From IMG/VR virus record IMGVR_UViG_3300047564_001896, positions 1 through 27,289 of that record: a stretch of DNA of 27,289 nt, one strand, 5' to 3'. Positions 6,933 to 16,709 of this stretch are shown piece after piece (position 1 is the first letter of the stretch; the number at the start of each line of letters is the position of its first letter). Position numbers and translations under genes: made by a program. The stretch is from a virus. The notes under the pieces were generated by a model that was not told the DNA's origin, searched no databases, and saw nothing but the letters and a program-made list of their open reading frames with translations.

Positions 6933-9386
6933 TTATTGGAAATTAGATTGTTTTTTATTGAGAAGCTCATCCAAGAAGAAGCCCTCAACTGAAAAACCTT
7001 TCAACAATCCGGTCTTGATATATTCGTTCCAAAGTAAAGAGTTCTTTACCTTGACTAAACCATACCAAGTTCCCTTTGGATATTCTTTGCCGCTTGAATA
7101 GACAAGAGACTTGTCTCTCTTTGGGTCAGCAACTAACCACGACTCAACTACGAACACATCATCAAACATTTGGTTTGAATCGTGCTCAATGTTTGTTTTG
7201 TCGGTGTATTTTTTCTCCATAAACTTGTGAGCAATCTTTTTGATTGCGTCTTCGGGGAAGTACACATAGTATTCCCCATTCATTTCATCGTATCGGTAGA
7301 TAAGTTTATCAGGAATCATAAAAGGACCCGCCAACACTTGTTGGTCTTGGAACTCTTGTCTATTGAATCTTGATGTTACGATGTCTGATGGATTTACAAT
7401 CTCACCACCAATCAAAGCAAGACCACTTGATGGGTTTGTGATTGTATTGATAGGACTTTCTACTTTTGTTTCTTCGTATCTACCCCACTTATTAGCTTGT
7501 GGATTGAAGAATTGTGTAATCGCTTCCCAAGAATGTCTGCAATACTTTCCACCTTTGTAAAGGAAAATATCATAGTAATTGTTTTTAGGTCCAGCACCAA
7601 AGCCAGTATTTACACCTTGTAAAGACATATTGTTGATGTCTTCTTTCCGATATACTTTGTTTAGGTCTAACATCAACGCACAAAAGTCTCTATTCTTTGA
7701 GTCTCTTGGTCCAACATACTTGTATCTGATACGAGTATATGGTGAATCTAAAAATGATGTCTCATTCGGCTTTGCAGCTGAACGGATTTTAGATGTTTCA
7801 ATGAATTGTCTTTTGAACACCACATCCTCTTCACCGATTTGGTCTAATTGTTCTAACAAAGCAATTTGTTCTTCAGGTGACAATTCATCCCACGACTTTT
7901 GGTTCATTTGTTTCCAAGTTTCATATGCTTCTTGTAACATTGAATCCATAGATGGGTCGTGTTCTTTACAAGGCATATAAACTATGAATTCACCTACTTC
8001 GTGTTCGTGGTATCCTTCACATCCTACGATTTTGGCAACCTCTTCAGCTTCTTGCGGAGTTGCAAAAACTGGTAGTCCATCCAAGTAGCCCAATAAATCA
8101 AATACGCGGGATACATAATTTTGTATATTTCTTTTATCTTCTTCATATCTTTCTCTCCAATAGGAATAGCAAATCGCAGCCGCTTGGTCTTGTGGGTATC
8201 CTTCGTTTAGAAGTGTTGGAATACAACGACCAAGGAAATCATCTTCGGTTTCTCCGGCTGATGGACTTACAAAGTTTTCTGGCTTTTGGATTTGTCTCAA
8301 ATTATCTACATACTGACCTACAACACTACCATCAATAGTTTCAATCAACGCAACGGGTCGTTCTTCGGTTGCGGTTAGCGTAAAATCCGTGCCAGGTACA
8401 TTTACTTCACCTGATACACGAAGGTCTTTGATTTGACCTCTTGCTCGGTCATCACCTTCACCTCTACCAGCGTAAGTCCACGATACATAATCACCAACAC
8501 TAAATCCGCCAGCATTGTCTACAAACACATCTTTTAGATAAGACTTGATTGTTACCAAGTGACCATTCATATAGCTTGTATCGTAATCTTTACCAACAAG
8601 TTCTTCAATCTCCAACATAAGGTCTTGGAAATCTGAAACAAGTACTGTGGCTTCATCAAGTTTATCTTGAGTTGTTTGACCACTTTCAATAGCTTGTTTT
8701 TCAATCAAGAATACATTATCAGCAATTTGAGCTGCTGAACGAATCATTCCAATAATATCTTCATCAAGATTAGTAAGAGATTTCAAACCTTCAAATGTTC
8801 CAATTGCGCCAGGACAAATGTAAAAGTATTTTGTTTTATATCCAAATACATCAATCTCCATAGATTGGTAAATGTCTTTTACAATCAAAGAACCTGATGG
8901 TTCATTTACATAATCAGGCAATGTAGAAACATCAATCGCTCCCTCAAACAAACCTAATTCTTTGAGTTTAGACTCAGCCCATCTTTTACCAGCAAGACCA
9001 CCCCAAAGCAAATACGAGATTGTTCCACACGCTGTGGTGTCTGATTCATCGTAGTATTCTTCAGCACGAGACAAGTAAGAGTACATTCTCTTGATTGTTT
9101 CAACCGAAATGGCTTCTTTGTTTGCAAGCTGCTGCGCTCTAACTTTACCAACTTGTGTAGCGCATTTGTTTCCTTGCTTCTCGTTGAGTTCAATTCCACG
9201 AGCAGCGTTGTTAGAAACACCATCTGGATAATCTGAATACGACTCAAACATATGAGGTTGAGTTTTAGAGAAGAACATAAAGTTTTCTTCAATAGCAGGT
9301 TCAGAAACAATTGAGATAGCATCAACACCACTCAAGTCATCCAACTCGTTGATGTCTAATTTGATAATTTTGACTGATTTGTTCAT
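6933..9386 (-). CDS. Multidomain XkdF-like (S78_2) prohead protease fused to structural modules
   Basis: An 817-aa protein. Residues about 5-40 (SGVDAISIVSEPAIEENFM) match the N-terminal signature of XkdF-like phage serine proteases, and residues about 685-805 hold the core: AGPFMIPDKLIYRYDEMNGE, NIEHD (His735) and KGFSVEG (Ser799), the likely His/Ser pair. Some 600 residues separate the two. They contain a YPDGVSNNAARGIELNE module (52-145), a Tudor/DUF2945-like segment (297-365, VSWTYAGRGEGDDRARGQ), a short Cys motif (380-411, RCIPTLLNEG...AAICYSYW), a His/Cys motif (434-477, GCEGYHEHE...YMPCKEHD), and a MuF-like structural region (527-620, YVGPRDSKNRDFC...YCRHSW). It probably matures the capsid and may itself be a virion protein. 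It lies upstream of scaffold and capsid. Confidence 0.82.
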   Translation of the reverse strand: MNKSVKIIKLDINELDDLSGVDAISIVSEPAIEENFMFFSKTQPHMFESYSDYPDGVSNNAARGIELNEKQGNKCATQVGKVRAQQLANKEAISVETIKRMYSYLSRAEEYYDESDTTACGTISYLLWGGLAGKRWAESKLKELGLFEGAIDVSTLPDYVNEPSGSLIVKDIYQSMEIDVFGYKTKYFYICPGAIGTFEGLKSLTNLDEDIIGMIRSAAQIADNVFLIEKQAIESGQTTQDKLDEATVLVSDFQDLMLEIEELVGKDYDTSYMNGHLVTIKSYLKDVFVDNAGGFSVGDYVSWTYAGRGEGDDRARGQIKDLRVSGEVNVPGTDFTLTATEERPVALIETIDGSVVGQYVDNLRQIQKPENFVSPSAGETEDDFLGRCIPTLLNEGYPQDQAAAICYSYWRERYEEDKRNIQNYVSRVFDLLGYLDGLPVFATPQEAEEVAKIVGCEGYHEHEVGEFIVYMPCKEHDPSMDSMLQEAYETWKQMNQKSWDELSPEEQIALLEQLDQIGEEDVVFKRQFIETSKIRSAAKPNETSFLDSPYTRIRYKYVGPRDSKNRDFCALMLDLNKVYRKEDINNMSLQGVNTGFGAGPKNNYYDIFLYKGGKYCRHSWEAITQFFNPQANKWGRYEETKVESPINTITNPSSGLALIGGEIVNPSDIVTSRFNRQEFQDQQVLAGPFMIPDKLIYRYDEMNGEYYVYFPEDAIKKIAHKFMEKKYTDKTNIEHDSNQMFDDVFVVESWLVADPKRDKSLVYSSGKEYPKGTWYGLVKVKNSLLWNEYIKTGLLKGFSVEGFFLDELLNKKQSNFQ

Positions 9387-9417
9387 AATATACTATATCT
9401 TTTTTTATTAGTGTTGA

Positions 9418-11163
9418 TTAGCCGGGACCTAATCTACGTCTGTTTCTCAATCTTGCTTCTGCTTCCAAACCATTCTCTACATCACCAGCAATTACATACG
9501 CAGGGATGGGTTGAGGAGCCCCAGCTTGGAACGATGGGGTCAATTGTGTTCCTGCGGGCTGTTGACCGATTGGAATAAACGAACCTTGAGCACCAATGGT
9601 TGCAGCACCGCCACCACCACTACCAACTACTGGCGATGATGGAGAACCGCCACCTTCAAACTTTGAGTTTTGAATATCGGTGATTGCTTTCTTTGATGAT
9701 GCAATAATTGCAGCAACCAAGGCAGCACCCAAGATGGTTCCTAATCCAGGCACGGTTCCGTTCAACTTTTGAGCTGATGCGAATGCTTCAAACGCAGCTT
9801 GTGTAGAGGTAGTGACAACTTGTCCGATTTTATATTTCTTTGATTTCTCAAATCCCTCTTTGTTAGATTCATCAACAGTTTCACGAAGAGTAGAAAATAA
9901 CTGATTACCAACTTGAGCAACACCTTGAACAGTCTGAGCCGCTGAAGAATTTAGGAATGTTTTCACTCTCAAGTCAATGTTTTCTGCGTATGCTCCAATG
10001 GTGTCTAATGCTTTTTCAGTTTCAGTTCGTGTATCCTCAACAAAAGGTTTGATAGTTGATACTCGTTTTACAGCATTGTCACTCAACTTTTTATTTAGTG
10101 CGTCTTCGCTCTTTTGTAATTCATTAGAAAGATTTTCTTGAGCCTTTTTGAACGCGTCACTTCGCCATTTGATGTACATCAACCAATCTGCTTCTTGTTG
10201 AGCAATGGCTTCTTTACGTTTACGTTGGAACTCTTCTTCTTCTTTCTTTTGTAATTCTATTCTTTGCTTGCTTTGTTCTTCACGTCTTTTCTTTTCATCA
10301 TCCGCTTCTTTTTGTCTTACTTGACCAAGTTCAAGATTGAGAATGATTTCATTATCCAACGCTTTTTGAAGTTCATCGTTTATCTTTGTTCTATCTTCAG
10401 CAGTTTTAGCTAACTTACTCTCACTTTCTAATCTCTTGATAAGAGCATCATTAGCTTCAATTTCAAGTTGTTTGATTTGTTCAGCTGATTGACCCGTTGC
10501 GTTTGCAATTCGTAATTGGAAATTAGCAGACTTTTCCAATTGTTGGTTTCTTCTCAATTGTGCTTGAGTATTGGCTTCAGTCTCATCAGTATTTGATGAC
10601 ATCGCTTTGGTGAATGCGTAAATCCCTGCGGTGACTGCTGCAAGAACCGTAACAAGTAAGAAGATTGGGTTTGCATTCATCACCACGTTGAATGCGGCTT
10701 GAGCAATGGTCGCAGCTTTAGTAGCAACCGCAGCTGTACGTTCTGCAATAATTCTTGCTGCAATTTGGGCTTGTAAAGCACCCTCTGCAATGGCTCTTGC
10801 ACCAATAGCGATTGCGATGGCTCCTTGAACCTTTTCTTCAATCTTACCAATGGTCTCTGACTCAGCACCAAACAAAGCCATAGTTCCTGCGGTTACAGCA
10901 ACAGCCCCTGAAATGGCTTCAAATCCTTTTAGGAACGCTTCGGTCTTTTGTTGTGGTTCCAAACCTTCAAAGGTTTTCTCAAGCGTCTTGATTTCTGACG
11001 CAGTATTTCTTGCCTTGTCAGAAAGCTCAGTAAACGCCTTGGAACCAATCTCCGCTTGCTCTAATTGTTCGTTGATTTGTTCTAATTGTGTTTTCAGTCC
11101 AGCAAGGGTCTTGACTGAACTACCACTATCAACTTCTACATCAAATGCTACTGTTTTAGCCAT
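9418..11163 (-). CDS. Tape measure protein
   Basis: A 581-aa protein starting MAKTVAFDVEVDSGSSVKTL. It has an N-terminal coiled coil (LKTQLEQINEQLEQAEIG), a hydrophobic Ala/Ile-rich region (about 85-185, with AVTAGTMALFG and FLLVTVLAAVTAGIYAFTKA) and long charged coiled coils (200-345, EEQSKQRIELQKKEEEEFQR). A Gly/Ser/Pro-rich C-terminus follows. This is the usual plan of siphovirus tape measure proteins, which set tail length. At roughly 0.15 nm per residue the tail would be short for a siphovirus, about 85-90 nm (inference). AAGGA lies just upstream of the start. Unusually, the gene follows the tail-tip genes instead of the chaperone. Confidence 0.85.
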   Translation of the reverse strand: MAKTVAFDVEVDSGSSVKTLAGLKTQLEQINEQLEQAEIGSKAFTELSDKARNTASEIKTLEKTFEGLEPQQKTEAFLKGFEAISGAVAVTAGTMALFGAESETIGKIEEKVQGAIAIAIGARAIAEGALQAQIAARIIAERTAAVATKAATIAQAAFNVVMNANPIFLLVTVLAAVTAGIYAFTKAMSSNTDETEANTQAQLRRNQQLEKSANFQLRIANATGQSAEQIKQLEIEANDALIKRLESESKLAKTAEDRTKINDELQKALDNEIILNLELGQVRQKEADDEKKRREEQSKQRIELQKKEEEEFQRKRKEAIAQQEADWLMYIKWRSDAFKKAQENLSNELQKSEDALNKKLSDNAVKRVSTIKPFVEDTRTETEKALDTIGAYAENIDLRVKTFLNSSAAQTVQGVAQVGNQLFSTLRETVDESNKEGFEKSKKYKIGQVVTTSTQAAFEAFASAQKLNGTVPGLGTILGAALVAAIIASSKKAITDIQNSKFEGGGSPSSPVVGSGGGGAATIGAQGSFIPIGQQPAGTQLTPSFQAGAPQPIPAYVIAGDVENGLEAEARLRNRRRLGPG

Positions 11164-11165
11164 TT

Positions 11166-11306
11166 TTATTGTCCTTTTATTTTTCGTTTACTCATCCAAA
11201 CCACGCGTTCACTCATTATAGTGATTTTTGGTGTCCAACTCTGTTCATAAGTCATATATCTAAGCATCTTTAGGTTAGAGGGAAATTGATATACTACACC
11301 ACTCAT
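11166..11306 (-). CDS. Small conserved-position protein, 46 aa, unknown
   Basis: A 46-aa frame from ATG 11306 to TAA at 11166-11168: MSGVVYQFPSNLKMLRYM at the start and SKRKIKGQ at the end. The start overlaps the stop of the 1356-aa gene as ATGA, and the stop ends 2 nt before the tape measure ATG. The gap between those genes is thus filled exactly by one frame, the arrangement seen for real coupled phage genes. The protein is basic, with no membrane segment and no recognised family. It may be a small tail assembly factor, but this rests only on position. Confidence 0.55.
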   Translation of the reverse strand: MSGVVYQFPSNLKMLRYMTYEQSWTPKITIMSERVVWMSKRKIKGQ

Positions 11307-14300
11307 AACGATGAACCCATTATCAACCATTGACCTGAATCAGCATATAGTTCAATATAATCATATGATGATGAAAAAGAAGCTGATGGTAAACCTTCAA
11401 CATTTTGTGGTGATGTGAACGGAACCAATTTTACAAGTGTAGTTCCATCAAAAGTTCCATTTGCTTTTATCCTATAATGAATCTTCTTGTAATCATTATT
11501 TGATAAGTTAGGTAAGTTGATTGTTGTTGTACCTGGCGAGAACCCTGTCCAATTCAGTATGAATAAAGAATCGTGTTGGTATTGAGTATCGTATAAATTG
11601 ATAGTTGTAGCATCGCCACAAGTTAGGGTTTTAGGTTCAATAAATTGAGCTCCACCCATATAAGTGTCGCCCAAATAGTTTGAATTTTCACGATATTCTA
11701 ATAAATCAATACCATTACCTTCTTTATTTAGACCAATCACAGTGTGACCATTACCATTTATCACCACCTCATTTAGATGTGGGTTGATAAGGGTAGTAAA
11801 ATCACTATCTCTTGCAGCAGCGATATTACCATTGATAATTCCAACGTAATCACCACCATAGATTGCAGAACCTGAACCACCAACGATGAATCCATAGTTT
11901 GTTTGACTACCAATGGTTGCGTCTTGTGTATTTAGGATTGTTGCGTAGGTAGAACCCGTTCCAATGGTCAAACCATCACCAATTGTCATTGCTGATTTTA
12001 CGTTTTGTTGTAGGTCAATGTTTGAACCTACTGCAAAAGCTCTATCTACATCCTTACCTACTGAACCATCAGTAATACTACCCAATGCGTATCCGATAGA
12101 TTCGTCTTGGTTTAGGTTTCCATCCAAATTGTTTTTAGTACCTGTTTGGAGTGTCAAATTGAATTCAGGCGTATAAACTGCTTTATCACCTTGGAACGCT
12201 AACGAGTCCAACTTTGCGATGTTCTTCAAGAACGAACCTGAAGAGTATGTTTGGCCAGTTGTGGTGTCAACGTAAGTTGCGGTACCTGAAATTGGGTCAA
12301 ATGAACTCAACGTTAGGTCTGCTGTGGTAGTTCCACCAACACGGACACGACGGTGTCTCTTGAACTTGAACTTACTTACAGGCGCTTTCAATAATTCTAC
12401 TTGAACTGATGCTTTTTTGGAAAGATTGAAACCACTAATTTTGTTGATACGATAGTATGCGTCTTTGATAAAGATTTTATCGTTGAGCTGAATTGTTGGT
12501 AATTCATATGGGTCAAAGTAAATGTTGCAAGTCATTACTCTTGCGTCATCATCATACAATTCGTTGATGTATCTACCCCAATACTCGTTGAACAATCCGT
12601 TGATTGTGTATCCGTATGCAAAGTTGTTGTGGTATGGATACCACTTGTTTCCGTTGAAGTGTAATGATTTAGTTGAGCCATCCGCTGGAAGCGCTGACAA
12701 ATGGTTCATTGTTGCGTAAGATGTCTTACCTACTGAATTACCATTCTCATCTTTTACATAAATCTTACCACCAACCGCGTCAAGGGTTCCTCTATTAGGA
12801 ATGAGATATAATAATCTTGGCTTGAATTTGATTGGTTTCTTCTCACCATTCTCTGCTTTGTACAAGTGAGGAATGATGATGTTATTACCACCTGCGACCC
12901 CTTTGGTTGGAGTAGAAGCAAAGAACGAACCAACACTTCTTTCACCTTGAGCAATATCAGAGTCAGCAGTATAGAAGTTTGTTCCGTAAGGGTAGTCTCT
13001 ATCAAATTGTTGTTTAGAGTAAACGTTTAGAGAATCATCATCATCTTCTAATTTATGAATGATGGTTCTTGGTTGGTCTTGGATAGGATGCTTGATAGAA
13101 ACCTTGGTTACAGTGTCCCATTTGGTTGTCCAATCTTTGATTACGCCGGAGTCTCTCCAAGTATCAAATGGCTCAATAATGAGGGTCTTACGTTCATCCT
13201 TTTTAGGTTCAATAACCAAGTTGAACATCTGAATAATTCCGCTCAGGAAATCCAAGGATTTAGCGTTCTCCTCAAATTGTTGAGCCATATCAACATTACC
13301 ACCAATCAGTGCGGTGGGAGCGTACACGGTTTGGAAGAAACCGCCTGTAATGACAGCGTTTGGAGTTGTTCCGAAACTTTGTATTCTATATCTTGCATCA
13401 ACTTGGACGGTATCACCAACATCAAGGGTTTGACCTGGGGTGACAAAAGTCATAACACCACTTTCGTTTCCAATCAAATCATAGAATTGAGCAAAAGAAG
13501 AACCACCATTTACTTTTAGTCTAATGGTAAATTCTTTTAGGGTTGGTTCATCCGTTCCATCAGGCGCTGAAACATTCAGATTTAGTTTGAATGCGTACTG
13601 ACCTGCGGTTTGAACCGTGAATGTTTCAGTTCCTAAATTGAACCCTGCGGTTGGGTCGTATTGTTCTACTTCCCAAGTTACCGTTGAATACGCTGGAGAA
13701 TCCGTGAAAACCTGTGAAGTATTCTTACTCACATAAAATCCAGCATCTTGATACGCTTGAGATTGTACACCTAATTTGTCAGTTGCAGTTGGAAGAACAT
13801 AAATGTTGTTGAAGTCAGTAGAATCAAAGAATGATGATGAGTATCTATACCCAACTGAATCAAACATTGCGTCTATCACCTTCTTTGCTCTGATGGCTGG
13901 CTTGAACTGAATTGTTTTTAGTGGAGTTGTAGAGTTATCCATCTTACCATTTTGACCGCCTAATTCAATTAGGGGTAAGGTATTGTCAGATGAGTCCACA
14001 CCATAGTCAACAAGAGGATATACAATATCGCCAGAGAAAAGAGAGCCAGTCCACGATGCGGTAATTGATGTCATCGTGTAGTTGTGATTGTAATCACTAA
14101 AATCCAAGTCGGAAATATATTGGTCTTGGATAAGAGTTTGGAAGTCAATGGTTTCGTTTACAACCTCAACTGAATACGTTGTGTTGTTGTTTCCATCAGT
14201 AATAATCTCTTTTAGTACAAGATTACCTTTGTAGATTTCACCACCATTTACAAGGACTTGACAATCAACCGAATTCTTCAATCCCTTCACCGATGTGGAG

Positions 14301-15373
14301 TTCACATTGAAAGCCGCTGAAAAAAATTCATCATTTGTTTTAGATGATGGTAGTTCAAAGGTCTGCGATGCTACACCAAAGACTGAACCGATTTCAGTAT
14401 TTTCAATAGCTGATAAGTCAATTCTAAAATCAATATCAGATGGCGTGTCTAAATCGTATGTTTCGTTTAGATATTTTAGGTATCTAACAACTACAATACC
14501 GCTACCACCACTAGCGCCCGAAGATTGACCTGATGGAGCTGATTCACCTTGAGCTCCACCACCACCACCTCCACCCGTATTTGGTGAACCTGTAATGGCT
14601 AATTGAATAGAAGAGCCCGGGTCATACGCGCCACATCCGCCACCACCAAGTCCACCTGGACTTGCGCAAGGAATAGATGAAGCCGCGGTACTAACTCGGC
14701 CGCCACCACCACCACCACCAAAGTATTCGGTTGTTCCACGAATTGTAGTAGATTTACCATCACCACCAAAAGCAACACTCGTAATTGTATCAAGACTACC
14801 ACCATTTTCAGGTTGTGCTCCACCGCCTCCACCACCGGCAAGTATTAGTGTGGTTGCAGCAACATTTTGTTTACCACCATCACCACCTGTGGTTCCAAGT
14901 CCACCTGAACCTGTGATATCAATAGTTCCATTAGCAGTAGCACCACCACCGCCTGAACCACCATTGAGTCCATTGAATGTACTTGCGTTTGAAGATGAAT
15001 ATCCGCCATTGCCACCACTAACTGCGGTCAGTCCTGCAAATGTGGTAAATCCGTTGTTTGAACTTTTATTACCAATAACAACAGGCCAAGTAGAACCAGT
15101 AGAGCCCAATGAAATAAAATTTTCTAATACTTCACCACCACCACCGCCTCCACCTGCGGAATCGGTTCCTACCGCGTCACCACCATTACCACCAGCACCA
15201 ACCAATAAAACTTGGAATTGTGTATTTGGTGTAGTTTTTTCTACAATAAAATTAGCTGATGATGTAAATGTATGAATTACATATTGACCATCATATGTGA
15301 TTTCTCCACCACTAGCAACAGCACCATCTGATGCTATGCCAGTTGTAACTCTCAATACTAAATCATTTGCCAT
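11303..15373 (-). CDS. Large tail-tip / receptor-binding protein with Gly-rich adhesin domain
   Basis: A 1356-aa protein. Residues about 25-300 form a glycine-rich domain with at least six runs of five or more Gly and the closing signature GGSGIVVVRYL, as in the Gly-rich domains of phage adhesins. Residues about 310-1000 form a long tail-hub-like region with motifs such as IDAMFDSVGYRYSSSFFDS, TLIIEPFDTWRDSG and FKPRLLYLIPNRG. From about 1080 to 1260 the protein returns to short repeats of the AFAVGSNI/AMTIGDGL/GFIVGG type, related in form to those of the junction-spanning fibre. I infer a baseplate hub carrying host-recognition modules. It starts 3 nt after the 443-aa gene, and the 46-aa gene overlaps its stop. 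Confidence 0.75.
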   Translation of the reverse strand: MANDLVLRVTTGIASDGAVASGGEITYDGQYVIHTFTSSANFIVEKTTPNTQFQVLLVGAGGNGGDAVGTDSAGGGGGGGEVLENFISLGSTGSTWPVVIGNKSSNNGFTTFAGLTAVSGGNGGYSSSNASTFNGLNGGSGGGGATANGTIDITGSGGLGTTGGDGGKQNVAATTLILAGGGGGGAQPENGGSLDTITSVAFGGDGKSTTIRGTTEYFGGGGGGGRVSTAASSIPCASPGGLGGGGCGAYDPGSSIQLAITGSPNTGGGGGGGAQGESAPSGQSSGASGGSGIVVVRYLKYLNETYDLDTPSDIDFRIDLSAIENTEIGSVFGVASQTFELPSSKTNDEFFSAAFNVNSTSVKGLKNSVDCQVLVNGGEIYKGNLVLKEIITDGNNNTTYSVEVVNETIDFQTLIQDQYISDLDFSDYNHNYTMTSITASWTGSLFSGDIVYPLVDYGVDSSDNTLPLIELGGQNGKMDNSTTPLKTIQFKPAIRAKKVIDAMFDSVGYRYSSSFFDSTDFNNIYVLPTATDKLGVQSQAYQDAGFYVSKNTSQVFTDSPAYSTVTWEVEQYDPTAGFNLGTETFTVQTAGQYAFKLNLNVSAPDGTDEPTLKEFTIRLKVNGGSSFAQFYDLIGNESGVMTFVTPGQTLDVGDTVQVDARYRIQSFGTTPNAVITGGFFQTVYAPTALIGGNVDMAQQFEENAKSLDFLSGIIQMFNLVIEPKKDERKTLIIEPFDTWRDSGVIKDWTTKWDTVTKVSIKHPIQDQPRTIIHKLEDDDDSLNVYSKQQFDRDYPYGTNFYTADSDIAQGERSVGSFFASTPTKGVAGGNNIIIPHLYKAENGEKKPIKFKPRLLYLIPNRGTLDAVGGKIYVKDENGNSVGKTSYATMNHLSALPADGSTKSLHFNGNKWYPYHNNFAYGYTINGLFNEYWGRYINELYDDDARVMTCNIYFDPYELPTIQLNDKIFIKDAYYRINKISGFNLSKKASVQVELLKAPVSKFKFKRHRRVRVGGTTTADLTLSSFDPISGTATYVDTTTGQTYSSGSFLKNIAKLDSLAFQGDKAVYTPEFNLTLQTGTKNNLDGNLNQDESIGYALGSITDGSVGKDVDRAFAVGSNIDLQQNVKSAMTIGDGLTIGTGSTYATILNTQDATIGSQTNYGFIVGGSGSAIYGGDYVGIINGNIAAARDSDFTTLINPHLNEVVINGNGHTVIGLNKEGNGIDLLEYRENSNYLGDTYMGGAQFIEPKTLTCGDATTINLYDTQYQHDSLFILNWTGFSPGTTTINLPNLSNNDYKKIHYRIKANGTFDGTTLVKLVPFTSPQNVEGLPSASFSSSYDYIELYADSGQWLIMGSSL

Positions 15374-15376
15374 ATC

Positions 15377-16708
15377 TTATCTGCTTCTCTTTTGGTTAGC
15401 CATCTTATAGGTCAAAGTGAGACGATATAATTTTTGTGTTCTTGGATTGGTCTTGTAATTGAATGATGTATTGGTAATCACCACAGGCAAGAATGTGGTT
15501 CCTGACTGAATAAACACTTCAGGTGACTCTACCAATTGTCTCAACCAATCTGCTTCTTCTTGCGTCAAGAAACCTGACTCAGCCACTCTATCTTGTTGAT
15601 AGTCTTGGTTATACACCTTTGCTCCTCTACGACTTGCGTTATAAGTAACACCGCCAAAGGTAGTTGAGTAATCAACAAAGGTTTGGGTGTATTCTGAACG
15701 AGTCATTGAATCATTGATGGTGTCTGCGAATGGGAATGTGTAGTAATCCCAAGTTCCAAGTTCGTTGATGAACGCAAAACGAGTACCGGTGTACCCACAT
15801 TCAGGCGTCTGCTTTTCATATCTACGGAACGCAAATACACCTGATTCATTTTCTAATGCATCATCACTTTGTCCTAAAACTTTTACAGTATAGTAAGACC
15901 AAGATGAGGTCAAAGCCGTAGTCCAATCATCAATGTTTTGAGGACCTACTCCGATGGTTAGTAATTTAGTTTTATCAGTTTGTTGATTGTAAACGTTCAC
16001 CCACAATTCACTTGTTGGAGTGATTCTTGGACCACCACCATTTGATACTGAATTGTAGAATGACTGCGTTTGAACTAATGTGTTGTTTGAGTCATAAACC
16101 TTGAACTGAACTTCAAATATGTCTTGAGCATAAACCGATGCGGTTGGTGTATTTTCAAAATTACCATTGATAAAAGAAATAGTTTCGTATTCACCATCTC
16201 TTACACTCTTGGTCACAGGCGCATTTGATAAGGTATTTTGATATGAGTAAGTTGTTCCACCATCACTTGCAAATACAGCATCGTAATATGAAGATGATGG
16301 GAAGTTCCAATATCCTGCGTCTGGCTGAACTACTGCTGGGATGATGTATATTTTAGAACCCGTGATGGTATTGTAAGTAGAAACCGATGAAGATGTAGAT
16401 GTTCCGTATTCTTCACCAAAGGTAGTCACAAGAGTTTTACCGGTCAATGACGCAGTACTAAACTTTTGTGTCTTCCATAAATTATCATAATCAATCAGAG
16501 TTGACGCAATAGAACCCATATTGAACACGCCATAACCATTAGGGTTTGGTTGCTGCTTTAGGGTCACCACATCAGTAGAGCCCGTTAGTGCGATTGTAGC
16601 CACAAACTGAAATTGTGGTTGATTCTGATTGGTAGAACTAGCTACCCAAATCAAATCAGCAAACGCTGCGTTAGGAGTTGTTGGTTGTTGATGTAAAGTG
16701 ATACTCAT
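15377..16708 (-). CDS. Distal tail / baseplate-associated structural protein
   Basis: A 443-aa protein starting MSITLHQQPTTPNAAFADLI. The first part (WVASSTNQNQPQFQFVATI) is followed by a long Ser/Thr-rich beta-type region. The C-terminal third is better conserved in appearance: TPECGYTGTRFAFINELGTW, YNASRRGAKVYNQDYQQDR, GFLTQEEADWLRQLVESPEV and YRLTLTYKMANQKRSR. Proteins of this layout sit between the tail completion genes and the large tail tip in Bacteroidota phages, so I infer a distal tail or baseplate role. No enzymatic motif is visible. Confidence 0.6.
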   Translation of the reverse strand: MSITLHQQPTTPNAAFADLIWVASSTNQNQPQFQFVATIALTGSTDVVTLKQQPNPNGYGVFNMGSIASTLIDYDNLWKTQKFSTASLTGKTLVTTFGEEYGTSTSSSVSTYNTITGSKIYIIPAVVQPDAGYWNFPSSSYYDAVFASDGGTTYSYQNTLSNAPVTKSVRDGEYETISFINGNFENTPTASVYAQDIFEVQFKVYDSNNTLVQTQSFYNSVSNGGGPRITPTSELWVNVYNQQTDKTKLLTIGVGPQNIDDWTTALTSSWSYYTVKVLGQSDDALENESGVFAFRRYEKQTPECGYTGTRFAFINELGTWDYYTFPFADTINDSMTRSEYTQTFVDYSTTFGGVTYNASRRGAKVYNQDYQQDRVAESGFLTQEEADWLRQLVESPEVFIQSGTTFLPVVITNTSFNYKTNPRTQKLYRLTLTYKMANQKRSR

Positions 16709-16709
16709 T

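Noticed and set aside
8954-9331. 125-codon minus-strand frame inside the protease gene
   Set aside because: It overlaps strongly recognisable protease-gene modules in another frame, and its product (Leu/Ser-rich) has no recognisable feature.
14850-15275. Open plus-strand frame of 141 codons, proline-rich
   Set aside because: It is the antisense reading of the glycine codons of the tail-tip Gly-rich domain; GGN runs read as proline codons on the other strand.
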